Origin: Bedellia somnulentella
Lineage: Eukaryota; Arthropoda; Insecta; Lepidoptera; Bedelliidae
NCBI GenBank assembly: GCA_963576735.1
Contig: OY755174.1
Span: 2,046,001-2,110,000, forward strand
DNA: 64,000 bases
Reading direction: 5' to 3'
Made by a program: the position numbers and the translations under genes. The notes under the pieces were generated by a model. It worked only from the letters and a program-made list of their open reading frames with translations. It had not been told where the DNA came from and did no database searches. Shown here in pieces: positions 10,262 to 21,660 of this stretch (the stretch's first letter is position 1; each line of letters opens with the position of its first letter).

Positions 10262-10835
10262 ATCATACATGCTGTAGATTCCCAGATGGGTGGCAGAGGT
10301 ACTAAAACTTATGAAGATCACGTGACATTATTTTAATATCACATGTGTTGTAAGTAATCAACTTCTGCTGGGAGAGTGCACTATTGTGATTGGAGCAGGC
10401 CTATTGCTTTGTAGTGTCGGCTTAGAATAGCACTACCCCATTTCTTCCGGTGGGTGTACGTAAGAGGCGACTAACGGTATTGGGGCTTTTAAGGGATTTT
10501 TGGGCGATGCGGTTGGAGACCCATCACCAAAAACCTTTATTTCACCACCTTTTCCCCACGCAACTTCCAAAAGTGGCTGAGGAATTTCTAATTCCCTAGC
10601 TCTGGCTACCCCTTCATGGGATTTACAGCCGTGAGTATATGTATGTATGTACAAATACACTGTCACTTGATTAAGTGCAACTTAGCTTAGGTTTCCTTGC
10701 TATTAACAAACATGATAAACTCACAACACATATAACTTCACCAGAGACACATTAGTGTAGGCCTGACTCAGGATTCTAACCCATACCTCTCTCTGCATGG
10801 GACAGTGCTCCCCACAAGGTTACATAGTTGTTGGA
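10262..10835 (-). repeat. SINE-A copy split by a SINE-B insertion
   Basis: Positions 10652-10835 hold, on the minus strand, the tRNA-head B box (GGTTAGAATCC), GGCCTACACTAAT and AAGTGACAGTGTATTTGTAC. Positions 10262-10410 continue the same SINE-A copy (CAATAGGCCTGC... TCACGTGAT... GTACCTCTGCC). A SINE-B copy lies exactly between the two pieces, at 10411-10651. The two halves therefore belong to one older SINE-A copy. Confidence 0.75.
10411..10651 (+). repeat. SINE-B copy inserted in SINE-A
   Basis: This is a near full-length SINE-B starting at GTAGTGTCGGCTTAG and ending in GTATATGTATGTATGT. It interrupts the minus-strand SINE-A copy between its TTTG and TAC. No long target duplication is visible. 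Confidence 0.85.
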
Positions 10836-11267
10836 TTTATGAGAAGTGCTTTTTTAAGCATGCCTTCTCTGCATGGTTAATGAATCAATTCCATGTGTTA
10901 GATTTTCTTAAAAAAAAAACAAATGATTAAAAGCATAATATTTACTTTTAAGTATACAATATATTAAGATAATAAAAATTCACTAGTATAGCAATGCAGT
11001 TACCAGAATTGCATTTGTTTTAAACAATACTTTTGAGATACAAAAATAGTCACTGTATTAGTTGCAATACAATAAATGCACTAGCAATACATTATCATAG
11101 TATGTACTAAATTAAATACTTAAAATAATATACAAATATTATAGTCTAATCAATCTTTGCCATTGCAAATAATCTAGAAATGATTTGTCACACTCTTACA
11201 AACTAAAATCTAAGGCTACACAATTTTGTGAATTCATTTTAAATGAAACTTTGGTGCTTTGGTTATA

Positions 11268-14200
11268 TTATAAACTTAAATGTGGTACAACACTGAGTGG
11301 CGGCCTTTTGCGAGGGCTCATTTTGTTTGGAGAACTTCTTGCTACATCTGCAATGTTAATAGTAGTTGTGATTGGTTTCTTCGGGCTCAGTTTGTTGGGT
11401 GAGCTCATTACCACATCTACAGCTTTTCTTAATATTTGATGCTCTATCTTCTTATATTCTTCAGTGATTTGGGAGAGATCCAAGTCAGCATCTAGTACTA
11501 AGACCTGAAAACAATATTTTTTTTGTATTGAATCTGCAGTTGTGAGTAGCCTATAATCAAAGCAGGGATCTAGTTATAAGTTGTGGTAATTGGCAATTGC
11601 TGTAGCTGGAAACATTTTAGCGATATCTTTGACTCACCAACAATTTATTTGTGTGGCTAATATGACAACAGTGTAAACCTTTGCAGTAATGGAGTATGAA
11701 TGTATCTATACATACTATACTGAACTCAAAAAGCATTACATACGTCAACAGCCAAGATATGTCTATAAAATTTACATAGAGAAATACCAAATAGAAAATG
11801 TACCCCAAAATAAAAGTATGAAGAAAAAAAAGAGAAAGTATGAAAAGATTGATGGATGTGAATGAAGCTAGAGAGGTCTGCCAGGATCATACAAAGTGTC
11901 AAAAAAAAAAAAAAGTCAAAAAGTTTATTTTTCAAAATTAAGTTAAAAACTAAAATTTTTTGGACGTCAAAAATTTTAAATTTATCATTAGTCCGTTGCT
12001 TCGGAAGGTGTTCGTAAAGAGAAGAAGCAACAAAGAAACTCTTTACATTCACATTTTTTCAAAACATGGTTTGTACAATTTCAGTTTATTAACATGTTTT
12101 TACTTTATAAATAAAAGATTTTCTATGCGACAAAAACAAACGCTAGTTTGACATATTTAAAATAAATTGTCCATCACAAAAAGCCAATCCCTTAAAAAGC
12201 CCCAACACCGTTATTCACCTCTTACCTAAACCCACCGGAAGAAAAGAAGTAGTGCTATTCTAAGCCGACACTACACAGCAAAGAGTGTATTTGATAAATT
12301 TCCGATACCATTTCCTACCCATTTCTATCTTTATTTAATCCTGACATTTCAATATTCTAGAGGCAGGTCTGATAAAAATGATTCTGTTTAAAAGAGACCA
12401 ACACAGAACATGTAACTTTGCCACAGCATAATGACAATGTATGACTAATATTATCCAAACATAGTATGATATTCCATCACAAGTGCCGAGCAACACTGTT
12501 TTGACACCGCCATTGAAACAAAGGCAATAAGTACCATGTTTTGATCACTTTTATTAGGAGTGGATAATACAATATTAATCATAAGTTTTGAATACTCAGA
12601 AGTGTAATGTAAGACTAACCTATTTTTTTTCTTAGGTTTTTTAAGAGATGGCTTAGGGTTTTGGCCTTTTGAAGAGATTTCATGGAGTTGCAGCTAGTAA
12701 CTTATTACCAACCATTGTTTACATATTTTTCTTGACTTAACTTTCAAAAGAGACAGAGGTATGTATTGTGAACGGGTATGTTTTCCGCAAGTCGACGTCT
12801 GCTAAGCGCCTATTTTGCGTGACAAGGGAATGGCACTACTCTAGCCATCCCAGCTCACTAAGAAAGAGACAGAGGTATTTCTAATTCACAACTAATATTT
12901 TCAGAGAAATTAAGTTATTTCATTAATATAAAATGTATAAAGTTTTCATGCTTACAATATGGAACAAAAGGCTACTAAAGTTATGGGGCTTTAAGTGATA
13001 GATGGTATTTCAAAACATTGTTTTGTGGGCTTTTGTAGTTATTGGGAAATGTGCCTGGAGACTCATCATAAAGCATCCTTTACTTCTCCCTTGAATTTCC
13101 AATAGTGGGTGACTAATTTCGGATTATAAAGCTGTAGCTCCTATTAGGAATTTATTGGTAAGTAAATAGAAAGAACACTTACTGGTGCTGGACATTCACA
13201 ATGAGTTCTGTTGACTAGCCAGTCTTCATGTAGTTTGTGGAGATCCTCAATGTAGGAGAGTGGAACACATTGTTCTTCCGAACGAGCCCTGGTACGAATT
13301 CTTTCGTGAACAACAGATGGTGTTGTCTTTAAGTACACTGTAATTTAAAAAAAACATCAGTCACGTGTGTATTCAGAAATCTTAAAAATTCTTATTATTT
13401 CATTATGTTATGTAGTTAAGATGTGCAGTTAAATGGAGCAAATGTCACTAAAAGTTTGAGTATTCATTAAGATTTTAATTAATAATGAGGCCAAAGATTT
13501 GATTAATAATCCAGAAAAAAAGGCTTTAATTGTGGGAGCTAGCCCTGTATTCAGATAACTGGGTTTCAAGGTGACCTATAAGCCCAGTTTTTAAATAAGG
13601 CAGTAGTATCTGTTTGGGTCAGTCAATTATAAACTATGAGCACCTTTAATGTCCAATATGATCCTTGATAGAATATTTAGAAAATCATTTTGATACTTAA
13701 TTTAAATTGATTCAATATTGTATTACATTGGACAAAAATATTTGCAACAAAGTTACCTATTTAGTTAACTATCAAAGGGCTGCCAATACCAATAATAAAA
13801 TGATTTGAAAACTAAGTTTCAAAGGCTATTAGGCTTATGAATTGTGTATTAGAGAATCTATTATTATATAGTAAAAATAAGGAACAACTGATTATATTTT
13901 AGCATTATAGGATTGACACTTGACAGAATTACTTAAGCATCAACATGGAACAACATATATAAATAAATATGTACTTTCTTTCATGGCTGAAAGGACAAAA
14001 CCTACCTATAAGGTCAGCCTGGATGGGAATGCTATGATGAATAAATCTGAACCACTCGTCCAACACAGCAAACTGAGCTGGATGGATTGTTCCATTTCTA
14101 CGCATCTGTTCCACAAAGCAGTATCTTGCACTATACAAGGACCTCTCCATGAGCTTCACAGGTGTGTTGGTCGGACGCCGGTGCATGTCCAGCATAGTTA

Positions 14201-14937
14201 ATGACACATATGCTTGGAAGGTCATGGCCCACTTAACAGGGTCTTTATACATGAGATCCTGGAAATTTAATAAAATACCCGTTAGTATGAGCAACTATCT
14301 AGGGATTAAAATGTTTTTTATTTTTAAGTGACGCCATTAGGTAAATATGGATAGTTGGAAAATATTAGCATAAATGAACACATAAATTAGTAATTAGTAA
14401 TAATACTTATAATCCACAAGTAATAACCAATTTTGTGATGAGAATAGAGTTATTGGACCATGAATAGAAATTTCAGGTATTCAAAGGGTAGATGTTGCGC
14501 AATGAATACATTGTCATTTTCATAAATACTGTTCACAGCACTTACCAAAAGATTCCATCCTTTTAAATTCCGCCACTCTTCTACGGGTTCCGTTAATAGA
14601 GTAATGTCTTCAAATTGCCGAAAATGTTCCAAAAATGTTGTTTTTCCACTCCCTATGTTTCCTTCAACAAACACGGTGAACGGTTTCGTGTTCATTTTGA
14701 TAATTTTTGGACCTGCCAAGTAAAATATTTGTATTGTAGACTAAAATTTAAACTAAAGACGTCCTAACTAAACAAAGCTTTCCGTTAAATAAGGGGAAAT
14801 TTTCCTTTTCCCGCGTATTTGGCACCGAAACACACTGAAGCACCCGCCAACTTTCATCAATAACAATGTGACTAGTAAGTAAAGATGCATTTATCATTAC
14901 CTTCACAACAAACTCTAAGGAGACGTTTTAAAAACAT
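11268..14937 (-). CDS. dnk: Insect-type multisubstrate deoxynucleoside kinase, complete, five coding exons
   Basis: This salvage enzyme phosphorylates deoxynucleosides to 5'-monophosphates. Coding exons (minus) are 14937-14901, 14712-14546, 14258-14006, 13337-13183 and 11504-11268. All junctions are GT-AG, phases match, and the sum is 849 nt (282 aa plus stop). Seen in order: P-loop GNIGSGKT (about residues 30-37), LTEPVEEW, the MERSLYSARYCF block with the ERS motif, QADLI-VYLKT, the LID-like RTRARSEE, and LHEDWL. The order and spacing match the Drosophila dNK family (about 250 aa). An internal ATG at 14695 would give a 264-aa form. The tiny first exon adds MFLKRLLRVCCE, a basic-hydrophobic leader. 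The C-terminal tail repeats SSPNKLSPKK and SSPNKMSPRK and is rich in Ser, Pro and Lys/Arg. Family identity is strong; the leader exon is an inference from splice sites and phase. Confidence 0.9.
11826..11905 (+). repeat. RTE-like LINE fragment
   Basis: The stretch around GAAAAGATTGATGGATGTG, continuing GAAGCTAGAGAGGTCTGCCAG and a GATCATAC word, matches the region just before the 3' end of the RTE family. It lacks the final hairpin module and ends in an A run. It lies in the last dNK intron. Confidence 0.6.
12187..12280 (-). repeat. SINE-B, 5' part only
   Basis: This matches the first 95 bp or so of SINE-B in reverse, ending in TAAGCCGACACTACACAGC. It lies in the dNK intron. Confidence 0.75.
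12975..13150 (+). repeat. SINE-B, degenerate copy
   Basis: Scattered matches are in the right order: GGGGCTTT, CTGGAGACTCATCA, CCTTTACTTCTCCC, TTTCCAATAGTGGGTGA and TTATAAAGC. The copy is old. It abuts the splice donor end of dNK coding exon 4. Confidence 0.45.
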
Positions 14938-15404
14938 AATCGGAAAGTAGAAAAATCACATTTTATGAGAAGAAAATACATTTAAATTCATATTTGTTTG
15001 CCTTATCAATTCAAAACAAATCTAATCAATGTTATCAATCATATCATATACATCCATTTTATCAATATGCTCTTACAACATGATAGGTAGGTCCAAACCC
15101 CGAATCGAGTCGAAGATTATTTAATCGAATCGTAATTAACCTAGCTAGGTTCATTATGTTGCTTTTACTTTATCCAATTACACTGATTATAAACGCGTTT
15201 GTTGTTTCACTTGAGGGCTAATAGGATAGTTCACCTACTTCCTAATCCTAAATGATACAACAACACTTCAACTTGTTCATGGAAGACTGTATAAAATAAC
15301 TGCGCCAAGAATGACAGGATTCTTCATTAAATGCCTTTTATTCTGACTTAAAAACGGAATATTCTTAATTCGACCGTATATTTTTAATTTTATAGTGTTT
15401 ATAT

Positions 15405-16230
15405 AAGATGCAAGTATCAACGGTGAATGAGTTGCAAGAGATGTTGAATATTGTGTGTAAGATGAAAAGAAAATGAGAAAGAAAGCAAATGAGAGTGAAT
15501 GTGGACAAAACCATGAGAATGGTTTTTGAGAGAGAGGAAATTATGACAGAATCTGAGATTTTTATAGATAGTAAGAAAGTGGAACAATTGATAGGTTTTG
15601 TGTATCTGGGAAGTTTGTTTACTGAGGATGGAAAATGAGAGGAAGAGTTTAAAAGAAGAGTTAAAAAGGGAAACGCGGTTAATGGAGCCATGAACAGTAT
15701 GATGTTGAGCTAGTCATTGTCAGAAAAGGCTCGAATGGCTGTGCATAATGCTGTTCTGGTTCCCACGATGATGTATGGTTGTAAATGTTGGGCATGGCAG
15801 ATGAAGCACGAATGTAGAGTGAATGCAGATGAAATAAGATCCCCTCAGAAGTATACGTAATGTAAGGTTGTGTGATAAAGTGAGAAATAGTGTGATTCGT
15901 GAACGAATAGGTGTGAAAGATGTAACGTATTAGGCAAGATAGAAAATGGAATGTTATGGTGGTTTTGGCACATACAGAGGATGAATGAAAATAAAGTAGC
16001 AAAAGAGATGTGAGAAGCCAATGCCAATGCAGATGGTATTGTTAGTAAAGGACGGCCTCGTAAAATGTTTCTAGTCCAGATAGGAAACGTTCTTATATAG
16101 GCGGGGGTTCGAAGTAAGATGAATAAAATAGCATGTATGAGAATGTAAGGGAAGCAAGAGATATTTGGCAGGATCGTGCTAAGTGGCAATCGATAGTCTC
16201 TGCCTAACCCAATGGAAATAATGGGTGTGA
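15405..16230 (+). mobile_element. RTE-like LINE, 3' part of ORF2 plus 3' end (pseudogene)
   Basis: Translated in pieces it gives the end of an RT ORF: MRMVFEREE, IDSKKVEQLIGFVYLGSLF, EEFKRRVKKGNAVNGAMNS, SEKARMAVHNAVLVPTMMYG and CWAWQMKHECRVNA. Several stops and frameshifts break it. Downstream is ATGTGAGAAGCCA, a GGACGGCCTCG word, GTAAGGGAAGC and GTGGCAATCGATAGTCTC, ending TAACCCAATGGAAATAATGGG. The same protein segment is uninterrupted in the copy at 47986-48381. The copy joins directly to SINE-B sequence at about 16230. Confidence 0.75.
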
Positions 16231-16698
16231 CCCCTTTCTACCCACGGGTGTCGTAAGAGGCGACTAAGGGTATTGGGGCTTTTTATTGGATTTTTTTTGC
16301 TAACGGTGAGGGAAAACATCGTGAGGAAACCCACATGGCTGAGTTGTACTTAGTCATGTGACAGTGTATTCGTACAAAACGGCGATAGGCCTGCCCCCTA
16401 TCACGTGAGTACACTGTCTAAACAAAACGTGGGTACCTTCTCTGGAAACTAGATGGCGCTTGCCATGTGAGTTCAGGAGTATTGGTACCTTTGCCAACCC
16501 CTTCGGGGATAAACGGCGTGAACGTTTATGTTATGTTATTATTGGATTTTTGGGCAATGCGGTTGGAGACCCATCACCAAAAACCTTTATTTTTACCATC
16601 TTTTCCTCACTCAACTTCCAAAAGTGGCTGAGGAATTTATAATTCCTTAGCTCTGGCTACCTCTACTAGGGAAATATAGCCGTGAGTATATGTATGTA
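16230..16698 (+). repeat. SINE-B copy split by a SINE-A insertion
   Basis: SINE-B runs from about 16230 (CCCCTTTCTACCCACGGGTG) to 16295. It resumes at 16540 (TATTGGATTTTTGGGC) and ends with GCCGTGAGTATATGTATG at 16698. The first 20 bp or so are missing because the copy is fused to an RTE 3' end. The break is filled by SINE-A. Confidence 0.85.
16296..16539 (+). repeat. SINE-A copy without tRNA head, inserted in SINE-B with a 12-bp duplication
   Basis: It starts within the body at TAACGGTGAGGGAAAACATC and ends CCCCTTCGGGGATAAACGG-CGTGAACGTTTATG plus ATGTTATT. The SINE-B target TATTGGATTTTT is duplicated at 16284-16295 and 16540-16551. It starts at the same internal point as the copy at 58545. 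Confidence 0.85.
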
Positions 16699-16974
16699 GT
16701 ATAAGTAATAAACAAATTAGTGTTAACAATCAGTACCTACATCAACTACAAAAAACTGTTTGTAAATTGTTTATTTATATATTACTGTAAAAACATATCA
16801 TACTATAAAAGCTTCGAAACAATCCAAAATTTCAGGAAATATTTTATTAAACGAATGAAGGTACAATCTTTTCAGAAGTAACTTACTTACTTTCTTCTAA
16901 ATTCAAATTTCTTATTATGTTTATTGTTATTTATAGTGTTCCTATTGGATTAGGTAAATAATAATTAGGATAGG

Positions 16975-17306
16975 CTAGAGTGATAGTTCAGTGGGTAGAA
17001 CTCTTCTTACAGACGTGTAGACGATGAGGGTTCAAATCCCAGGTATGACCAACACCAATTTGTCATATAGGTGGTAAATTTATCATGGTTGTTAACGGTA
17101 AATCCACACGGCTTAGTTTTGCTTAGCCATGTGAAATTATATTTGTACAAAACGGCGATAGGCCTGCCCCCTATTACGTGAGTAAATATCCTTGCAAAAC
17201 GTAAGTACTCTGAACACCAGGTGACAATGTCAAGTGATGTTTAGAAGCATTAGTGCCTCTGACAATCCCTTCGGGGATATACGGCGGGCACGTTTAGGTT
17301 GATTTG
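16975..17306 (+). repeat. SINE-A, full-length copy
   Basis: The head carries A box TAGTTCAGTGGGTAG and B box GGGTTCAAATCCC. The body keeps the ACAAAACGGCGATAGGCC block, and the end is TCCCTTCGGGGATATACGGCG. It is more diverged than 4511-4868. Confidence 0.75.
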
Positions 17307-17451
17307 AGAAGACAGCCTAAATTCTAACGCTTAGAGGTGTGGGGCTAACGCCCATATATGCCAGTTCCTGCTATAGTAACAAAACGACTCTCGGCAGACG
17401 TTGCACGGAACGTCGAAATGTGACAGCAAACGTCAATTTCTACCTAGCACG

Positions 17452-17530
17452 TAGATTGAAAGAAAGAAAGAATGTTTATTTGGTAATTAACACAAGAGAA
17501 ATTACAATACAAAAAAAAACATTACCAAAA
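17452..17530 (-). repeat. Probable 3' tail of a LINE (minus strand)
   Basis: GAAAGAAAGAAAGAATGTTTATT followed by A-rich sequence (ACACAAGAGAAATTACAATAC) resembles, in layout, the tail of the minus-strand LINE at 4880. It is a simple-sequence tail next to TTTATT and ACA-rich 3' untranslated sequence. Only the tail is present. A similar block is at 34916-35045. Confidence 0.35.
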
Positions 17531-17924
17531 AGGCCTTGACTCAGCACTCGCATGACAGTTTGATTGTTTTGTTTATGGGTGACGGACGACACAAATTCAC
17601 TGCGATGCATCACGATGGGCGTTGTTTGAATGCGTATGTTTATCGATACCAAACCAAAGCGCTTTTTATGAAGTATTTTGAAAACAAACAGTTTCCAGTT
17701 TATAATATTTTTTTTACTTACTAACTAAGTTATGACCTGTTGTGCTCTTTCAGGAATAGGGGACCGCAGGAGCGTTTCAGAGTATATAAATCAAGATACA
17801 TCTTTGATATTCAATATATCCCTAGCATTGTATATATATTATTTTTAATTAGCATTTGTTTTTAACAAATGACTAGCATTTTATACCTTTCACCGTTAAA
17901 ACTCTCGGCCCGTGGGGCAACGAG

Positions 17925-18118
17925 TCGCGGCTATTCTTCAAATAACTGTCCGCTCGCCTCGTGGAAGTGTGTGGTGATGCTAGAGCTAGCAGCTACTTCG
18001 GCCAACGCATTAGCTTGGCCATCCAAAGAGAAAATGCTGCTAGCATATTGGGCACATAACCCTACACCGAGAACGATGAATTTCGCGAATTTTACATTTG
18101 TAATATTTACATTAAAGC
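17925..18118 (-). other. Unrecognised open stretch of 64 codons without a start, possible pseudogene fragment
   Basis: The minus strand reads without stops from about 18118 to a TAG at about 17925. It begins with a hydrophobic, secretory-looking part (KFAKFIVLGVGLCAQYASS), then an Ala/Ser-rich part (ANALAEVAASSSITTHFHE). There is no ATG and no clear splice sites. GC content is higher than the neighbours. It could be a remnant of a small secreted-protein gene or TE protein. I do not recognise the family. Confidence 0.25.
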
Positions 18119-19399
18119 TTTAATTTAATTTTCAAAATCTATACTATCATTGTAAATATTTTGTAATTGTAAAAGTTGAATAAATTATTTAGATTTGTGT
18201 ACATATATTCTTTATTCGCATGAAATGAACCTAAGACATATCAAACTGAAGAGTAAAAGGTGGTGTACTATGAAAGATGTTCTATGAACTTCGATGTTTA
18301 CTCCCATCACTGATTTGAACCTCCTGACTTCGATCAATACCCTACCCTCTCTCTACCCCTTACCCTGTCAAATGTCTGTCATGTCAATGTCGTCGAGTTA
18401 ACGTCAAAATAATCACAATCAATAATCATGTGTTATTGTTAAATTAAATTTAAATCAATTTTAGTTAAATTAAATATATTTATTGCAAAATTATACATAT
18501 TATTTGTTACAATTTTTACAAAGAAACCTTACAAATAATTTATGTACATATACCTTGTTATGAGCAATTGTTGTGGCAACGAATTCATTTATAATTCGGC
18601 ATTGGGTGATGTTGTTAGTAGTAATTTTATGATTATTTCGAAGATACTGAGTAACGAATTCATATTTTCATTTCTTCTGTTTACATTAATGTTATTGAGT
18701 GCCATTGTCACTGTGCGATTTTTTCGTCGTGAGGTTTTTACTGTGTAGCTACTGCATTATCAAGCAAAGAGGTGGACCTACTCATAAGACAGGTAAATTC
18801 TCATTATATTTTTTTTATTTTCCTTACATTATAAAAAAAGATATTCATGTTGGTAAAATAACACTAAAAACCTACTTAAAGAATCATTAAGGATATATTT
18901 CTTTTGTTAAGTTCCTAATATTTAGTCTTTTAGTTTACTCTATATTGCTGATAAAAATCTAATTTATATCATTAGTATTTGTCTGATAACAGATGTTAGT
19001 ATGAACCATAAATAGTTTACCCTATTTTTTTATGGTAAATTGATAAAACCATGAAATTTTAAATTTTGTATACTTCCCTGAATTATTCCCTAATATTGTA
19101 TAATGCTAGATGCCCAGTAAAAAAATAATGTTTTTCCTGCTATTGAACTGCACAATATTTTTTACACTTTTTGTTAAGATTACTGGTTAACCTCTATAGA
19201 AATAGTTCCAAAACCAATTGAAGTTATTAGTGGCAATATATTTTGTAAATAAATTGATAAAAACAAAAAACATTATTTGATACATAAAATAATTTAAACA
19301 TCACATTAAAAAAATATAGTAATCAATGGTTCTGCTGATAATTGTTTAGATGTAAATGATGGTCCTCACTTAATATTTTCAAATGCAATAGAGATGAGA

Positions 19400-19765
19400 T
19401 ACTTCAGAAAATAAGTGATGGTAGATTTTGTATGAGTGTGAGAAGGAGGGGTGTTTCGAACAGGTGTGGTGTGAAAGATTTATTTGTAAACAAGATAGAA
19501 CAAGCAATGACGACTGAAGTGGTGACAAGGGGAAATAGAAAGGATAGATTTAATTAAATTGGTGAAAGATAATATCAGTAGAGACAACTAGAGAAGATAT
19601 GTTTATATCTTAAGATAATGTGCTAAAAAGTTTGAAGTGTGAAGAATAAAATGGCATGTATGAAATAATTTACTAATGTATAAAAAGCGGAAGACGTTTG
19701 CTAGGATCATACAAAGGGCAATCTATATTTTCTGACCCTAAGGAGAACTAATTGTGTGAGTTAAA
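19400..19765 (+). repeat. RTE-like LINE, degenerate 3' fragment
   Basis: Words of the RTE family appear in order: GGTGTGAAAGAT, GGGGAAATAGAAAGGATAG, GAAGAATAAAATGGCATGTATGAA, GACGTTTGCTAGGATCATAC and GGCAATCTATATTTTCTGACCC. Gaps and substitutions show an old copy. Confidence 0.5.
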
Positions 19766-20068
19766 AAGAAAGAAGAATTAAGATGACAAAATTTAACATA
19801 TCATAAAACTGTATTTGAATTTCAAGATAAGAAAGAGCTGGCAACACATCAAAAATTATTATGGGTGTCCCAAAGATGATGTGCTCAAACTTATGTCAAA
19901 TTCAGTTAGGCCAACAGAGTCGGAAAAAACTTGCAAGCAGCAGTAATCCTTAAATTATTATTTTTAAGTTTTAATGAAATACACATAATCCAATGACTAT
20001 ATTAACAGCAGAATCACAAATAATAACCAACATAAAAAATTGGTTTTCTCTGCTAAAATTCTTATGCC

Positions 20069-20314
20069 GTGTAGTGTTGGCTTAGAATAGCACTATCCTG
20101 TTTCTACCGATGGGTGTACGTAAGAGGTGACTAATGGTATTGAGGCTTTTAAGGGATTTTTCGGCGATGCAGTTGGAAACCCATCACCAACAACCTTTAC
20201 TTTACCATCTTTTCCCCACTCAACTTTCCAAAAGTGGCTGAGTAATTTCTAATCCCTTAGCTCTGGCTACCCCTCCTAAGGATTTATAGCCGTAGTATAT
20301 GTATGTATGTATGT
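20069..20314 (+). repeat. SINE-B, full-length copy
   Basis: It starts GTGTAGTGTTGGCTTAG and ends TTATAGCCGTAGTATATGTATG with a (TATG)n tail. All internal blocks are present. Confidence 0.85.
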
Positions 20315-20994
20315 TCTCTGCTAAAAGTGATATTATGACTTTATTATAAATAGCATTGTTGGTGGTATATGGACGCTCGTTTTACGTGATTACTTAAAAC
20401 TAATAATTAAATCATATCCACAGATCTGTATTTGAATAGATAACGCAAGTGTCATTTCTTGTATAGAAACCAAGCGTGCCATTATTTTTCCACCTACTGT
20501 GACGTCACATGAGCAATTTAGTGATGGCAACTCCCCGTCAGCGCGTAAACGATTCAATCGATTATATTCGAGTGCATCGACAGACGAATGATAAATTGAC
20601 ATAAGAATGATAAATCTCGAATTATACCTGTTTTTTAATAACGCTATTTTCTCATGGTCTCATTTTTATCCTGAGCAACTCTTCCTACATTATTTTCCTC
20701 CACCACTTCATCTTCTCGGAGAACAACGATCTAAATCAGTGAGTTAATGAGTTGGTTAGTCAGTGAGTAGTTCAGTTGCCTTTATTATTATAATAACTTG
20801 TCCTTATTGATAACCTACCTAATTAACTAGTTTTAATATTTTTTTCTCGGAAAGTTACAAATTGATTTAAAAAAACCCCGAGAAGAAATTTTATCTACAA
20901 AAAGGAAAGCCAGTAGAAGGCACTATGACAATATAATACAACCCAGAACTAATTCGGATTTGAAAAAAAAACAAATAAAATAACTTGTAGAGAA

Positions 20995-21330
20995 GGAAAA
21001 ATAATCAAGTATTTTTTTTTGTATCTCATAAACAGTGATAACTAGAAAGCTGAAATTTTCACAAATGACGTATTTCTGTTGCCGCTATAACAACAAATAC
21101 AAGTAAAAAATAGATTTTAAGGGGGGGGCCTTACAATAAACGTGTTTTTTCCGTATTTGTTTGCTCAATATTAAAACGTTAATAAGTAGATACTTAAAAT
21201 TTTCACAGTATATTTACTTGTATATCACCTTTCAAAATGAATAATTAAATAGCAGTAAAGTGACAGTAAATATCAAAGGGGCTCCCATACAAAAACGTTA
21301 TTTTCTATTATAGATGATAGTACGGAACTC
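20995..21330 (+). repeat. Degenerate copy of the AGGGTTCCGTA lepidopteran repeat, 3' part
   Basis: AACAGTGATAACTAG, GGGGGGCC, CTCCCATACAAAAACG and GATGATAGTACGGAACTCTTCG resemble the second half of the longer copy at 30926-31550, which has GATAGTACGGAACCCTTAG. Confidence 0.5.
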
Positions 21331-21367
21331 TTCGTTTGTTCAATATTGGAAATAAAAAAAAAAACAA

Positions 21368-21660
21368 AGTAGTAACAAACTCTTCAACATTTGCTGATTA
21401 TGTAGCATTATCAGAAGCAGTAACAGAATTAAAGTTTCTCATTTGTGTAATGAATAATGAATGATGTCTTTACTAAGGTTTGTAAACCAGTTAAAATCTA
21501 TGAAGATAATTCAGCAGCTGTAGCTATTTCTAAGTATGGAAACTTTACAAAGAATTCTAAGCATATTGAAGTTCACTATCATTTTGTAAATTAAAATATT
21601 AGCAGGGAAGTATACAAAATAGAGTCAGAAAATGAAATTGCAGATAACTAAATTTAAAGG
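21368..21660 (+). pseudogene. Copia-type retrotransposon remnant: RNase H region
   Basis: Reading across frames gives NSSTFADYVALSEAVTELKFL, then KPVKIYEDNSAAVAISK, NFTKNSKHIEVHYHFVN and ESENEIAD. These are the typical C-terminal RNase H blocks of Ty1/Copia polyproteins (the ALSEA, IYEDN, KHI and YHF motifs). Stops and a frameshift break it. No integrase or RT part is seen upstream. The A/T-rich sequence to about 21905 could be a decayed 3' LTR, with AATAAAG near 21785, but I cannot fix its ends. Confidence 0.65.

Noticed and set aside
10433..10666. Minus-strand 77-codon frame
   Set aside because: It is SINE-B sequence read in reverse; the same peptide pieces recur at other SINE-B copies.
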